A stretch of DNA of 64,000 nucleotides from Rebecca billardiae RCC1528 (lineage: Eukaryota; Haptophyta): contig OZ251240.1 in NCBI GenBank assembly GCA_965240325.2, positions 1 to 64,000 on the forward strand. The letters run 5' to 3'. Shown here one piece after another: positions 1 through 11,100 of this stretch. Made by a program: the position numbers and the translations under genes. Positions within the stretch are counted from its first letter, which is position 1, and each line of letters opens with the position of its first letter. The notes beneath the pieces were generated by a model, which did not search any database, was not told the origin of the DNA, and saw nothing but the letters and a program-made list of their open reading frames with translations.

Positions 1-470
1 TACACCCTGGACCAAGTTGGTACATTCCGCGGAAATTTGGTACACTTGGTACATTTTCAGGACGAGTTGGTACATTTTTTGGTGCACCCTGGGACAAGTT
101 GGTACACTTTGGGGAGCAGTTGGTACATTCAGGGAGGAGTTGGTACACTTGGTACACTTTTGTGTGCAAACTGGTACATGGTTATTGGTTGGTACACGTT
201 GGTACACTCATGAAATGTACCAAAGTGTACCATTTATGTACCAAAGTGTACATGGTACACCCAATGACATTTGGTACATTGTCAGGATGCGTTGGTACAC
301 TTTGGTACACTATTGGTACACTATTGGTACACTATTGGTACACTATTGGTACACTATTGGTACACTATTGGTACACTTGGTACATCTTTACATGTACCAA
401 TAGTGTACCAATAGTGTACCAATTATGTACCAACGTGTACCATGGTACATCCGCTTAGCTCGGTACACTC
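1..470. repeat. GGTACA/TGTACC-rich repeat array
   Basis: The first 470 bases hold about 24 copies of GGTACA on this strand and about 8 copies of its reverse complement TGTACC, mostly inside TTGGTACAC. Spacing is irregular at first. From about 300 to 378 it becomes a regular 11-base tandem repeat (TATTGGTACAC, about six copies). It is followed at about 390-440 by inverted copies (GTGTACCAATA), so the right end can fold back on itself. The array may continue left of the window. The Trp/Tyr/Thr-rich frames across it are by-products of the repeat. Function is unknown; a protein-binding array or a satellite are both possible. Confidence 0.85.
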
Positions 471-1424
471 CGGTTCTGAGCTCGGTTTGGTCGATCTACT
501 ACCCAAATTGAGACTGATCCGGTCACGGATACTGTCACGCCAAGTGTTAAAACATCATATAGTAAACTGTAACACGGTGATCTTAGCCGCGAGGCGGCCG
601 CAGCCCTCATCCAGGCCTCGCAGGCGGACGGCTGAACGAATTTTTCCGGCGGCGCTACCATCGGCGACGGCTTCATGGGCGGTGACAGTTGGCGGGCGTC
701 AATCTCGCCTGCCTGAGCTGTGTGCGTCTCTTATTCTTAGTAAACTGTAGATCAAGAGACGCGGAACTGCGTCCGCGCGCGATGCGCAGCTGGCAGCCCG
801 CGTCGGCAGCGCGAGCGCGGTCAAGCGGACGGACTCACGCTGCCCGCCTGACTCACGCGGCGTGACTCACGTACGGACTGAACAGTGAATATAACTACTG
901 ACTGAAAGAATATACACTGTACAGCGCAGGCGGGCCCGGGTTGTGACCCCGACGCGGTCCGGCCTCCGCCACTCGGACCGGCGAAGCCGCGAGGCGCACG
1001 GCCTCCTGACGCGGGCACTGCCAGGCGCATGATCTGCCGTTGGCGTTTACGTGAATGCCACCCTCATCGTTGGCGCTCGTTACCTCGTAGCAAACATGAA
1101 GCAGGCGGTGAAACAGCCCTGGAGCTGGGCCGAGTGGGCTCTCAGCCTGGTACACGGCGACGAATTCAGCGCACGCGCGCCGGACGAGCTGCCTCCGGAC
1201 AGCAGCGCCAGTGCCTGCGCCCCCGCGTACATGCGTGCACGCCTCTTCTTCGTATTCGTTATTCCACGCGTCTGACCGAGTTGCAGCTGATGCTGGCTTT
1301 CGCTCAAGGCGGACCGTGCACAGGCGGCTGGTGCCAAAGCGAGCTGCCCGCGCGAGCGGCGAGACTGAGAGAGGGCGCGCGCATGCACGGACCTGAGGCT
1401 GTCCCGGGGCACGGCCATGATTCG
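471..1424. other. Non-coding stretch with one dispersed repeat copy
   Basis: I see no convincing gene here. The stretch contains copy 1 of a dispersed repeat (670-749). The rest is mixed-composition sequence up to the 3' end of the membrane protein gene. Short frames on both strands lack family resemblance or sensible composition. Confidence 0.5.
670..749 (-). repeat. Dispersed repeat, copy 1 (inverted relative to copy 2)
   Basis: About 80 bases ending in TAAACTGTA. The reverse complement is nearly identical to 2273-2353. The shared core reads, on the other strand, TTTACTAAGAATAAGAGACG then CACACAGCTCAGGCAGGCGA. Shorter copies of the core occur at 2369-2413, 7930-7979 and 27419-27463. Copies 1 and 2 face each other across the membrane protein gene, like long terminal inverted repeats, but I found no matching target duplication outside them. 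Confidence 0.85.
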
Positions 1425-2102
1425 TCACGGGCCTGGGCTCTGATGTTCGCCATCCGCACGCATGACTCGGCCGTGCCACCAGATCGACAGGAAGGAGAAG
1501 AAGATGCCGATCACCCCCACAGCACCTGTCCACGCAAAGCCGTTGAAGCCAGGCATGCCAGAGAAGCCGCATATCTGCGGCAGCCGATTGACGGCCGGCA
1601 AGAGCACCGAGTTGTAGAAGACAAGGCTCATCATCACGATGTGCATGCGGACAGAGCTCCACCGGCGCAGAGCGAGCACGCCGAGGACTTGAAGGGCGAT
1701 TTGTAACGCGCCCGTGGCCATGAAAGCATACTGCGCCGCCTCGCTGATTCGAGACTCTTCGCGGAGGATGATGATGTAACCAGTGACGACGACGACAGTA
1801 CCGCTTACCATGGCGCACCAGCCAGCGACTAGGTGAGCGCGGCGGTACGCTGGGCCATGCGACGGTGTATGGAACAGATTCCAGCTGCAGCACACGACGA
1901 ATGCGAGCGAGAAGACGATATGCACAGCGATCGAGACGGGCGCGCCCGCTGCGAGCCACGTGAGGCCGAGGTAGCACACGAAGAAGATCGAGTACGCCGA
2001 AGCGATCGCCCACCACGGCGTCAGGTTGCCGCTCCAGAGCGAGCGGCTCTTGCGCTCCTCTTGTTCTCTAGCGGGCAGGTTTGCGGCGGCCGCGGTTGCC
2101 AT
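1425..2102 (-). CDS. Six-pass membrane protein of unknown function
   Basis: A 225-residue single-exon protein starting MATAAAANLPAREQ. Hydrophobic segments lie near residues 28-50, 54-76, 88-113, 122-144, 150-168 and 190-212, which gives six predicted membrane spans. Histidines sit inside or at the edge of spans 2, 3 and 5 (AVHIVFSL, RRAHLVAG, RMHIVMM). This is the kind of spacing seen in haem-binding or DUF2306-like four-to-six-helix proteins, but I cannot assign a family. The ATG at 2102 is in a good context (GCCATGG). The gene sits between inverted copies of a dispersed repeat (670-749 and 2273-2353), so it could be cargo of a fold-back element. It has no obvious operon-like partner. That it is a real gene is fairly sure; its role is not known. 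Confidence 0.75.
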   Translation of the reverse strand: MATAAAANLPAREQEERKSRSLWSGNLTPWWAIASAYSIFFVCYLGLTWLAAGAPVSIAVHIVFSLAFVVCCSWNLFHTPSHGPAYRRAHLVAGWCAMVSGTVVVVTGYIIILREESRISEAAQYAFMATGALQIALQVLGVLALRRWSSVRMHIVMMSLVFYNSVLLPAVNRLPQICGFSGMPGFNGFAWTGAVGVIGIFFSFLSIWWHGRVMRADGEHQSPGP

Positions 2103-2272
2103 GGCTGCAGTCCATGGACGGCCCTGCTACTTGGTCGTGGCGTCCCGGAGACGACTTCATCTTTGATTCTTGATTCTTTGATATGATTTCTTTCGCAGCG
2201 GCAGTGCACACCTGGGCTGCTGAGTGCTGACTGCACAAACGACGCCGACGACACGAGCACAGACAGTCAGAC

Positions 2273-2353
2273 TACAGTTTACTAAGAATAAGAGACGCAC
2301 ACAGCTCAGGCAGGCGAGATTTGATGCCCGCCAACTGTCACCGCCCATGAAGC
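2273..2353 (+). repeat. Dispersed repeat, copy 2
   Basis: Starts TACAGTTTACTAAGAATAAG and ends CCCATGAAGC. It is the inverted partner of 670-749, with only a few differences over about 80 bases. Confidence 0.85.
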
Positions 2354-2368
2354 AGCGCCGTCGCTTGT

Positions 2369-2413
2369 AACTAAGAATAAGAGACGCACACAGCTAGCTC
2401 AGGCAGGCGAGAT
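2369..2413 (+). repeat. Dispersed repeat, copy 3 (short)
   Basis: Core CTAAGAATAAGAGACGCACA followed by CAGCTAGCTCAGGCAGGCGA. It has a 4-base GCTA insertion relative to the other copies and lies 15 bases after copy 2. Confidence 0.75.
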
Positions 2414-2988
2414 ACGCAGTGTCAGTAAACAGTCAGTCTGAGTCCGGCTCACCGATTAGACATTAGTCCGACGCGCGGACTCTGCGACTGCAGTCGGAGC
2501 CAGTGGACCGTCTGAGCCCATGCCTCCGGGCGCGGACAGGCCGGCAGCCGGCAACATCAGACTGAGTCTCAGTGACCGTGTGTGTGTGTGTGAGCGCGGG
2601 ATGTCAGAATCGTCCGATGAAGAGTCTGAGTCAGAGTCAGACGGTCCTCGGCGGCCCGGGAGCCTCGGGCCCTGAGGCAAGCGCCAGATGCCGCGCACCG
2701 TCCTTCTCAGATCAAGCCCAGCGGCCACGCGGCAGCCGTGCCATCGACAGCAGTCCGCATGACGCTGTCGTGACGGGAGCATGCGGCCGGCTGCCCAGGT
2801 GCCCGGACCAGCTCAGCCAGCCGGCGGCAGCTAGCCGCAGCGCCCCGGCTCACTGAGCATCGCGACGCACACGGCCTGCGCGCCCCCCCGGACTCCGGGC
2901 GTGGCCCCGGGCCCCGGGGGCACCCCCACGCGCACCCCGCCGCGCGGCTCTTCGTCGTTCGCGCCGTGCACCGCGGCGCTGCGGGTGC

Positions 2989-3321
2989 TCAGTCCTTGAG
3001 GATGCCGAGCAGGTCCTCGTCGCGGAAGATGAAGAAGTCCTCCTCGCCCAGCTGGATCTCAGAGCCGCCGTACTGCGGGAGGAGCACCTTGTCGCCCTCC
3101 TTCACGCCCATCGGGATGAGCGAGCCGTCCTTGTCGCGCCGGCCCGGCCCGACCGCGACCACCTTGCCCTCGTTCAGCTTGCTCATGGAGCTCTCCGGCA
3201 GCAGGATGCCGCCCACCGACTTGGGCGCCTCCATCCTCTGCACGAGCACGCGGTCGAGGAGCGGGACTAGACGCTTCGCCTGCGCGCGCGAGGCGGGCCG
3301 GGGCGGGAGGGGTGGCGCCAT
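2989..3321 (-). CDS. CPN10: 10-kDa chaperonin (GroES/Cpn10), N-terminus uncertain
   Basis: Co-chaperonin that caps the 60-kDa chaperonin ring, in mitochondria or plastids. The 110-residue frame carries the family signature from RLVPLLDRVLVQRM onward. The mobile-loop region is KSVGGILLPESS, then GKVVAVGPGRRDKDG, GDKVLLPQYGGSEI and a C-terminal EDFFIFRDEDLLGIL. The first 17 residues (MAPPLPPRPASRAQAKR) are not family-like, and the DNA before AKRLVPLL ends in CGCGCGCAG, a good intron acceptor. The true first exon may therefore lie upstream, possibly in or beyond the 100-N gap 80 bases away. If the ATG at 3321 is used, the protein is slightly longer than typical Cpn10. The family assignment is certain; the start is not. 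Confidence 0.92.
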   Translation of the reverse strand: MAPPLPPRPASRAQAKRLVPLLDRVLVQRMEAPKSVGGILLPESSMSKLNEGKVVAVGPGRRDKDGSLIPMGVKEGDKVLLPQYGGSEIQLGEEDFFIFRDEDLLGILKD

Positions 3322-3401
3322 GTCGGCGTGCCGCCGCGCCGCGTGCGCCGAGCGCGGCCGCGCGCGGCGAGCATGCTCACGGCCGGGAGGCCGCGTGGAC
3401 C

Positions 3402-3501
3402 NNNNNNNNNNNNNNNNNNNNNNNNNNNNNNNNNNNNNNNNNNNNNNNNNNNNNNNNNNNNNNNNNNNNNNNNNNNNNNNNNNNNNNNNNNNNNNNNNNN
3501 N
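3402..3501. other. Assembly gap (100 N)
   Basis: Exactly 100 undetermined bases, a conventional scaffold-gap size, so the true distance is unknown. It may hide the first exon of the adjacent Cpn10 gene. Confidence 0.99.
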
Positions 3502-5372
3502 CCCAGCTGGCGTGAAGGACTGCCCGCGGGCGTACTACCACGTCCCAGTGCTGCTGTGCCTGGAGCTGGCAGTGGTGGTGCTGGGGCGCCTGACTGGCAC
3601 CTGGGCGCACCCGCCAGCGGGCAACGGCTAGGCTCAGGTGGGTGCCAGTTCATCGGAGCCGTCTGCGCGGCGGCAGTTATTATGTATGTATAGGTCACTG
3701 CTGCTGCCTGCTGGCTGCTCAGCCGGCGCCCGTACGCGACTAATATATCGTCCGTCGTCGTCACTGCTGACGATCGATGCCGGATTATACAGCCTGCTGC
3801 GCCCGTCGCCATGGCGGATCTTATTATTATATGCGCCGATGATCGATGCTAGTCATATGGCTATTACTGCTGGTACTTGGCGGTAGTACAAGTCGTCGAT
3901 CAGATTCGGTGCGCGCGCAAGACGCCAGCCAGCAGAGCACCGCGTCGCAGTGAACCGACGAGCGCACGTACGCGTCGAGCTCATGCTGACAATAGCGGCA
4001 GGACTACCGTCACAGTGCGGCTGATGTGCACGGGCCGGCACACGTGGCAAGCAGCGGCGGCTGGCCAAAGTGCGCAGGGCGAGAGCGCGCAGTCGCTCGC
4101 GCCGACGCTGGCCCTGCTCTGGGCTGCTGTGGCTGCCACGCACTCAGCTCGGAGTGATGGGATACCCGCGGCGGGCTCTGCTGCGAGCGCGGTGGGGGTG
4201 GAACCGAGGCTCGGCAGCGGTCACAGCGGGTGGACAGGCTGCTGCGCGGGGAGCGGAGGGACGGGCGACAGGCTGGGCGTGCGCGGCGGCGGGCTCTGCG
4301 ACAACCTCGGCGGCAGGCACGGCGGGCGGCGGTGCAGGTGGCGGTGGGCTCGGCTGTGGCCACGGCAGCGGCGTTGAGGGCGGCTGCGAGGCGAGGGCGG
4401 CGGTGAGGGCAGCGGGCGGGCGGGGGGCGACGCCCCGGGCCACGGCACAGCTCGCGCGGCGGGAGAGACACGCCATCGCCGCCCGCCATCGCCGCCGCCA
4501 TTCGCCGACGAAAAAAAAGGAATTCGGCAACACCAAAATTGGAAATCCGCAGGAGCAGGACGATAGGATTTCCATCGAAATTCGAAATTGTGAATATTGG
4601 CCGCGGCGAGCCCTGGGTCACTGGCTGAGCCTAGGTCGCTGAGCTCGCTGGGTGGCGGCTGTCACGCCCCGCGCCGCGCGAGCGCGCGGCGCGCTCGCAC
4701 GTGAGTGCACCGCTCGCCCGAGCGGCGGCGGCGGCACGCGCGCGCTGCCGCTGCTCGGGTGCGCCAAGCGGCCACTGCAACCTAGGCGTCAGCTGGAGGC
4801 GGCCACCGCCCGACCGCCGTCCGAGCTGACCGGCCGGCCGGCTGGGTGCCACGGCACGCAGAGCGGCTGCAGCGCAAGCGCGGCGGCGGCAGGCGCAAGG
4901 GGCGCGCGGGCACCAGCATCCGCGCCCAAGCTACCCACTCTGCCGCGCTGCCGGGCACTGGCTCGCGGGCGCACCCAGCGCTCGTCGCCGCTCGGTGTAG
5001 CCCCGCTGCCGAGCGTGGACGGGTCGGCCGCTCGGCTGCCGACCTACCGCGCGGCAGCGTTGGGTGAGGCGAGGAGCGGAGGTCCGCGCGAAGAGGCGCG
5101 CGCACGCGCAACGCGAGCGCTCGCTCGCGCACCGCCGCCTCCAGCGCTGCCCGAGGCGATGCCTCGCACGCTGGCCACCGCCGCCGCACCCGCTGCGCTG
5201 GCTGGCGCCCCCGGACGCCGGCTGTGACGTCTCGGCCGGCCGGGCAGCATGGTGGGCACGTGAGGAGAGCGAGGGCGCGCGTGCGCGCCGCGCGCGGCGC
5301 GTACGCGCTAACCGCGCGATCCACGCACACTGCGGGCATGCGCGCGGCGCCCTCACCACCGCCGCCGGCGCC
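3502..5372. other. Long stretch without a supported gene
   Basis: GC-rich sequence with many overlapping Arg/Ala/Pro/Gly-rich frames on both strands. None resembles a known family or keeps a consistent composition. An AT-richer island lies at about 4508-4600. No repeat longer than a few tens of bases was seen before the 709-base array begins. Confidence 0.45.
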
Positions 5373-7315
5373 GGTGGCGGCAGAAGGCTTGCACCTTGCT
5401 CTGCGCATTCAGTCATGAGGCTGTCGAAATAAGGCTCAAGGGTGGGGGCTGCCGCCCCCACACCCCCGCTTTTTTCTTCCGTGGGGGCTGCCGCCCCCAC
5501 ACCCCCGCTTTGGACCGCCTCCGAACGCTCGTTCAGCCCGCTCACTGCCGGCGGCGCCGGCGGCGGGCGCGGCGCGCGGGAGCAGCTCGGTGGCAGCCAT
5601 CGTCGCCGGCGGCAATTTTTGGCGGTGGCATGGAAAAAACAAGTAGTCGTAGTATTCAAAAACCAATATTCGGACAGATTCGCCCGGTGAAACGGCCGCG
5701 CGCTGGACTGAGGCTCTGCTGCCGCCGCGCAATGGCGGCCGGCCCGCCCAGCGTCGTGGCTGGGCGACTCTGGAGGGTGAGAGCGGCGGAACGGCATATG
5801 AGAAGGGTCGGAAGAAGCTATCAGGCGACTCAGTGGGGCATGCTGGTCACGTCAGGCAGCTTTGTTGCCGCGCCCCCGACCCGCTCGCCACCTGCACTGT
5901 TGTTGGGCGCCGGTCGGGTCTGCAGCCGTGCGCCGAAGTAAACTGGTGGTCGTAAGGCTGAAGGGGGGGGCTGCCGCCGCCATACAGCCGCTCTTTATCT
6001 TGCGGGGCTGCCGCCTTCACACGCCCGCGCGCTCTTTCGGCCGCCTCCGCACGCTCGGTCAGCCCGCTCACCGCCAGCGCCGGTGGCGGCAGAAGGCTTG
6101 CACCTTGCTCTGCGCATTCAGTCATGAGGCTGTCGAAATAGGGCTCTAGGGTGGGGGCTGCCGCCCCCACACCCCCGCTTTTTCTTCCGTGGGGGCTGCC
6201 GCCCCCACACCCCCGCTTTGGACCGCCTCCGAACGCTCGTTCAGCCCGCTCACTGCCGGCGGCGCCGGCGGCGGGCGCGGCGCGCGGGAGCAGCTCGGTG
6301 GCAGCCATCGTCGCCGGCGGCAATTTTTGGCGGTGGCATGGAAAAAACAAATAGTCGTAGTATTCAAAAACCAATATTCGGACAGATTCGCCCGGTGAAA
6401 CGGCCGCGCGCTGGACTGAGGCTCTGCTGCCGCCGCGCAATGGCGGCCGGCCCGCCCAGCGTCGTGGCTGGGCGACTCTGGAGGGTGAGAGCGGCGGAAC
6501 GGCATATGAGAAGGGTCGGAAGAAGCTATCAGGCGACTCAGTGGGGCATGCTGGTCACGTCAGGCAGCTTTGTTGCCGCGCCCCCGACCCGCTCGCCACC
6601 TGCACTGTTGTTGGGCGCCGGTCGGGTCTGCAGCCGTGCGCCGAAGTAAACTGGTGGTCGTAAGGCTGAAGGGGGGGGGCTGCCGCCGCCATACAGCCGC
6701 TCTTTATCTTGCGGGGCTGCCGCCTTCACACGCCCGCACGCTCTTTCGGCCGCCTCCGCACGCTCGGTCAGCCCGCTCACCGCCAGCACCGGTGGCGGCA
6801 GAAGGCTTGCACCTTGCTCTGCGCATTCAGTCATGAGGCTGTCGAAATAGGGCTCTAGGGTGGGGGCTGCCGCCCCCACACCCCCGCTTTTTCTTCCGTG
6901 GGGGCTGCCGCCCCCACACCCCCGCTTTGGACCGCCTCCGAACGCTCGTTCAGCCCGCTCACTGCCGGCGGCGCCGGCGGCGGGCGCGGCGCGCGGGAGC
7001 AGCTCGGTGGCAGCCATCGTCGCCGGCGGCAATTTTTGGCGGTGGCATGGAAAAAACAAGTAGTCGTAGTATTCAAAAACCAATATTCGGACAGATTCGC
7101 CCGGTGAAACGGCCGCGCGCTGGACTGAGGCTCTGCTGCCGCCGCGCAATGGCGGCCGGCCCGCCCAGCGTCGTGGCTGGGCGACTCTGGAGGGTGAGAG
7201 CGGCGGAACGGCATATGAGAAGGGTCGGAAGAAGCTATCAGGCGACTCAGTGGGGCATGCTGGTCACGTCAGGCAGCTTTGTTGCCGCGCCCCCGACCCG
7301 CTCGCCACCTGCACG
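5373..7315. repeat. 709-bp tandem array, about 2.7 copies
   Basis: Identical landmarks recur exactly 709 bases apart: GGTGGCGGCAGAAGGCTTGC starts at 5373, 6082 and 6791. The third copy stops matching after about 7315. Copies differ by only a few substitutions and by C/G-run length, so the amplification is recent. Each unit contains two perfect palindromes GTGGGGGC-TGCC-GCCCCCAC (8-base arms) separated by about 20 bases, and an AT-richer patch with TATTCAAAAACCAATATTCG. A 190-200-residue antisense frame recurs in the copies, but it is an expected by-product of near-identity. I see no protein family in it. Confidence 0.93.
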
Positions 7316-8194
7316 GTTGACGTGAGCCGGTCGGAGGCCCGGTCGGGCTCCGCCCGCCCACGCGACGAGCCAAGACTCGAGATCGGCATATGAGACTGCC
7401 GCCAAATAAATTGGGGAGGGGTCCTCATACCATGCCCATCACGACCAGCCGAGTGCGCGCGTGGCCCCGTGATTTTGGGGAGTGGGCACCTCTTATACAC
7501 GCGCTGGACCACGGCCTCGCCGCGCTTGACGCGGATGTGGTGCCAGGTCGTCGTGCCAATCGTTTGGCTATCGACAACGGGCATGGGCACCTCAGCGATC
7601 ACGACAACGCCTGTCGCGTAGGCTGTGTAGCGATGTCCGTCCACGACTCCGTCGTGGGTGGACGGCGCACGCCATCGCGGCCGCGGGCGCAAGTGCATCT
7701 CGTGAATTGTTTTTTTAATTCACTAATTCGCCCAGCCGCTACATCGAACTCGACAACGGTTGCGTCACACCCGCGGTCTTTTGACTGTGCAAATGGGGCG
7801 CCGCCCCATGCTCAGCAAATCCGAAGAGAACGAATAATAATAATAAGATGTAAAAGTGTCTAGTCCCTAGATATGAGATCATCCCGAATCCGCGCGCGAT
7901 ATCACCCGTATGAGTGCGGGCGTCAGCCCGTCAATCTCGCCTGCCTGAGCTGTGTGCGTCTTATTCTTAGTAAACTGTACCCCGATGACAGGCTGACACG
8001 CCTCGGCCCCTCAACTACTTTACCCCCGGTACCACGTTCCGTTCCTCACCATGTGATTGCCATATTTGGTTCCGAGCCATTTAACCACATTTCATCAACT
8101 CCGCGTCAGTCGAACCACCTCGTCCCGATGACAGGTGCCTCCGTGGCCAGGCGACACTTGTACTCGCGGGACCGAGATCGACAGTTTGCAGGAG
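7316..8194. other. Intergenic stretch upstream of the giant receptor gene
   Basis: Mixed sequence with a dispersed repeat copy at 7930-7979. The minus-strand frame at 7264-7698 has somewhat protein-like composition in its first half, but it runs into the repeat array and matches no family I know; it could be a gene remnant. The last 200 bases should hold the promoter of the gene starting near 8195. Confidence 0.45.
7930..7979 (-). repeat. Dispersed repeat, copy 4
   Basis: Reads GTCAATCTCGCCTGCCTGAG and ends AGTAAACTGTA, in the same orientation as copy 1. It lacks the outer 30 bases present in copies 1 and 2. Confidence 0.8.
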
Positions 8195-11100
8195 ATGCCG
8201 CTCGGCGTGGGTCTGCTCGCGCTCGTCGCGACGACGGCGCCACATCCGGGGCCGCTGCTGCGCGTGGGCAGCGCGGGTGGCGTCGCGCGCATCTCGAGCG
8301 GCGCGCAGCACACCTGCGTCCTCTACGGCACTGGCCTCGCGAAGTGGTGCGCCTCGCGCGCGGCGTCGATGCGCGCTCGCCCGCGCTCCCCACGACGCAC
8401 GCGCGCTCCGCTCACGCGCCGGCCGCGCGGGGACGCGCGCGGCGACGAGCAGCTTTGGGTGGAACTCGGACGGCCAGCTGGGCTACGACAGCACCGCCGA
8501 CATCGGCGACAATCCCAACGAGCTCGGCGACGGCCTCCCGTTCCTCACCATGCCCACCAGCACCACGATCACCGACCTCTCGACGGGCGCTGCGCACTCG
8601 TGCGCGGTGCTCTCGGACGCGACGATCCGATGGTGCGCGCCGCGCATCGGCGGGCGCGCGCGACGCCGGCGCGAGTGCCCCGGCGCTCAGACGAACCCCT
8701 CGCACGCGCGACGCGCCCACGCGCCCACGCGGGATCGGTCGGCGCCCCGCCTGCCCGCCGACCGCCGCGTCCTCGCCGCAGCTGGGGGCGGAACGACAAG
8801 GGGCAGCTCGGGACGGGCGACACCACATCCGCTGGAGACGGCTTGGGCCGTGCCATGGGCAACACGCTGCCGGCGGTTAACCTCGGCGGCTCCGCCACGC
8901 CGCAGGCCGTGCGCTGCGGGTTCTCGCACACGTGTGCGCTCACCACGATCTCGTCCGTGCTCGGCGTGCAGTGCTGGGGCAAGGGCGACAAGGGCGAGCT
9001 GGGGTACGAGACTTTGAACGACCGCTCGACGCCCGGGGGCCACGTCTCCTTCGGCAGCGGCCTGACTGTCGGCTCGATCGACGTGCACCTGGGCGAGCAC
9101 GGCTGCGTGCTCTTTGCAGACGGCTCTACTGTCAAGTGGTGCGCGCGCGCGGCGACTCACGGCGGTTGGCGCGCGAGCCGTGCGCGGCGGGTGCATCGCG
9201 CCGAGTGCGCGGGCGTGCGGCGCGGTGCATTCTTGGGCAGCGCACGGCGCACGCCGCACGAGCCGCCTCCGGCGCCCGGGCGCGCGCGCAGCCCTCGCAC
9301 GGACGCATGGCAACGATGGCCAGCGAGGGCGGCAGCCTGCCTCACGCGCTCGCGACGCGGATGCCCCACGCGCCTGATCCCGCGCGCAGCTGGGGCGACA
9401 ACGGCAAAGGGCAGCTCGGCACGGGCGACTTTGACGCACGCGGTGCCTCGGGGAGCTCGATGGGCGACGACCTGCCCGCGACGCTCTCCGCGGGCTCGGC
9501 GGACGAGGTGGCGGTCGGGCTCCAGCGCTCGTGCGCACGCCTCACCGCCGGTGGCATCAAGTGCTGGGGCGATGGCGCGTCCGGGGCGCTGGGCAACGGC
9601 AACACCGACCTAGAGAACGACCCGTTGACAGTGTCGAGCTTCACGCTCGGCTCAGGGCTCACACCCACCGCGCTCAGCCTCGGCTCCATGCACAGCTGTG
9701 CGGTCGCAACGGGCGGAGCGCTCAAGTGGTGCGCGATGCGACTGCCCGCATCGCGCCACGCGGCCCCGACCCGGCGGGCCACCGCGCCGTCCGAGGCGGC
9801 CCACCCGCCGTGCAGCTCACCGCAGGGCCCCCTTCACGCCCCTCGCCCGCCCCTCGCGAACCCCGGCCGCCCGGCGCGCGCCGCGCGCGCTCCCGCCCTT
9901 GCCACCATGCATGCGCGCGTGCGGCCGCCGGCTCCGCGACTCTGCGCAGCTGGGGGGATGCGTCCAAAGGACAGATCGGCTCCGGCGACTCGTCGAACCG
10001 TGGCGACTCCGGAGGCGAGATGGGCGACGTGCTCAAGCCCGTCAGCCTCGGGAGCGGCCTGACCACCGAGGCGGTGAGCGCTGGCACCTGGTTCACGTGC
10101 GCAGCGACGGACGACGGCGGAGTCCGATGGTGCGTGCGCACGCGCGCCCCCGCGCGCAGAGTGGGTTGCGGGGCGGGGCTTGCGGCCGCGCAGCGCGCCG
10201 GCCGCTGCGGGCGTGGCTGGTAGCTCCCGCGCGCGGCAAGGCGAGCGGGGGCGCGCCCCGGGCGCGCACGAGCGCTGCTCGGCCGCCGCCCATGGCAGCG
10301 CGCGCACGCATGCGGAGGCCTGGCGCTGCAAGCGCACTCTGAGAGCTCGAGCCTGACCCCCGCGCGGTGCACGCGGCCGCCCGGCGCGCGCGTGCTGCGC
10401 AGCTTCGGTGACCCGGACAAGGGGCAGCTGGGCACGGGCGACGACGTGCAGCGCGGCTCGAGCGCTGGGACGATGGGGAACAATCTGCCCTCAGTCGGGC
10501 TGACGCCGCTGCCCTTTCCACCGCCCGCGCCGCCCTCTCCTCCGAGCCCGCCGCCCTCGCCGCCGCCGAGCCCTCCGCCACCGAGCCAGCCACCCTCGCC
10601 GCCGCCTTCGCCACCGCCGTTGCCACCACCGTCGCCACCACCCAGCCCACCGCCGTCGCCACCGTCGCCACCGCCCAGCCCGCCGCCCTCGGCACCACCC
10701 AGCCCGCCACCAAGCCCGCCGCCTTCGCCGCCGCCGAGCCCGCCGCCGAGCCCTCCACCTTCGCCGCCAGCGCCGCCACCGAGCCCACCGCCGACCCCGC
10801 CGCCACCGAGCCCGCCACCGAGCCCGCCGCCGTTGCCGCCGCCGCGCCCACCGCCATCTCCGCCGCCTCCGCCGAGCCCGCCACCGAGCCCTCCGCCGAG
10901 CCCGCCACCCCCAAGCCCGCCTCCGAGCCCGCCGCCGACACCACCGCCTTCGCCACCGCCTTCGCCGCCGCCGCCGAGCCCCCCGCCGAGCCCCCCGCCG
11001 AGCCCGCCTCCGCCGCCCCCACCCAGCCCGCCGCCGCCCAGCCCGCCGCCATCGCCACCGCCGTCGCCGCCGCCATCAACACCGTCGCCGCCACCGCCAA

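Larger units (their letters stand above)
2103..2988. other. Intergenic stretch with two dispersed repeat copies
   Basis: No gene is supported. The stretch holds repeat copies at 2273-2353 and 2369-2413, then mixed sequence with a Ser/Glu/Asp-coding microrepeat near 2604-2645. The final part (about 2880-2960) is C-rich sequence downstream of the Cpn10 stop codon. Confidence 0.5.

Noticed and set aside
17-458. Trp/Tyr/Thr-rich frames at the window start
   Set aside because: They simply translate the TTGGTACAC repeat.
2604-2680. Ser/Glu/Asp peptide frame (MSESSDEESESES)
   Set aside because: Only about 24 codons, formed by a GAGTCA microrepeat.
5436-7149. Antisense frames recurring in the 709-bp array
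   Set aside because: They recur because the units are nearly identical DNA; composition is low-complexity and no domain is visible.
7264-7698. 144-residue minus-strand frame
   Set aside because: Partly protein-like, but it runs into the tandem array and matches no family; too weak to call a gene.
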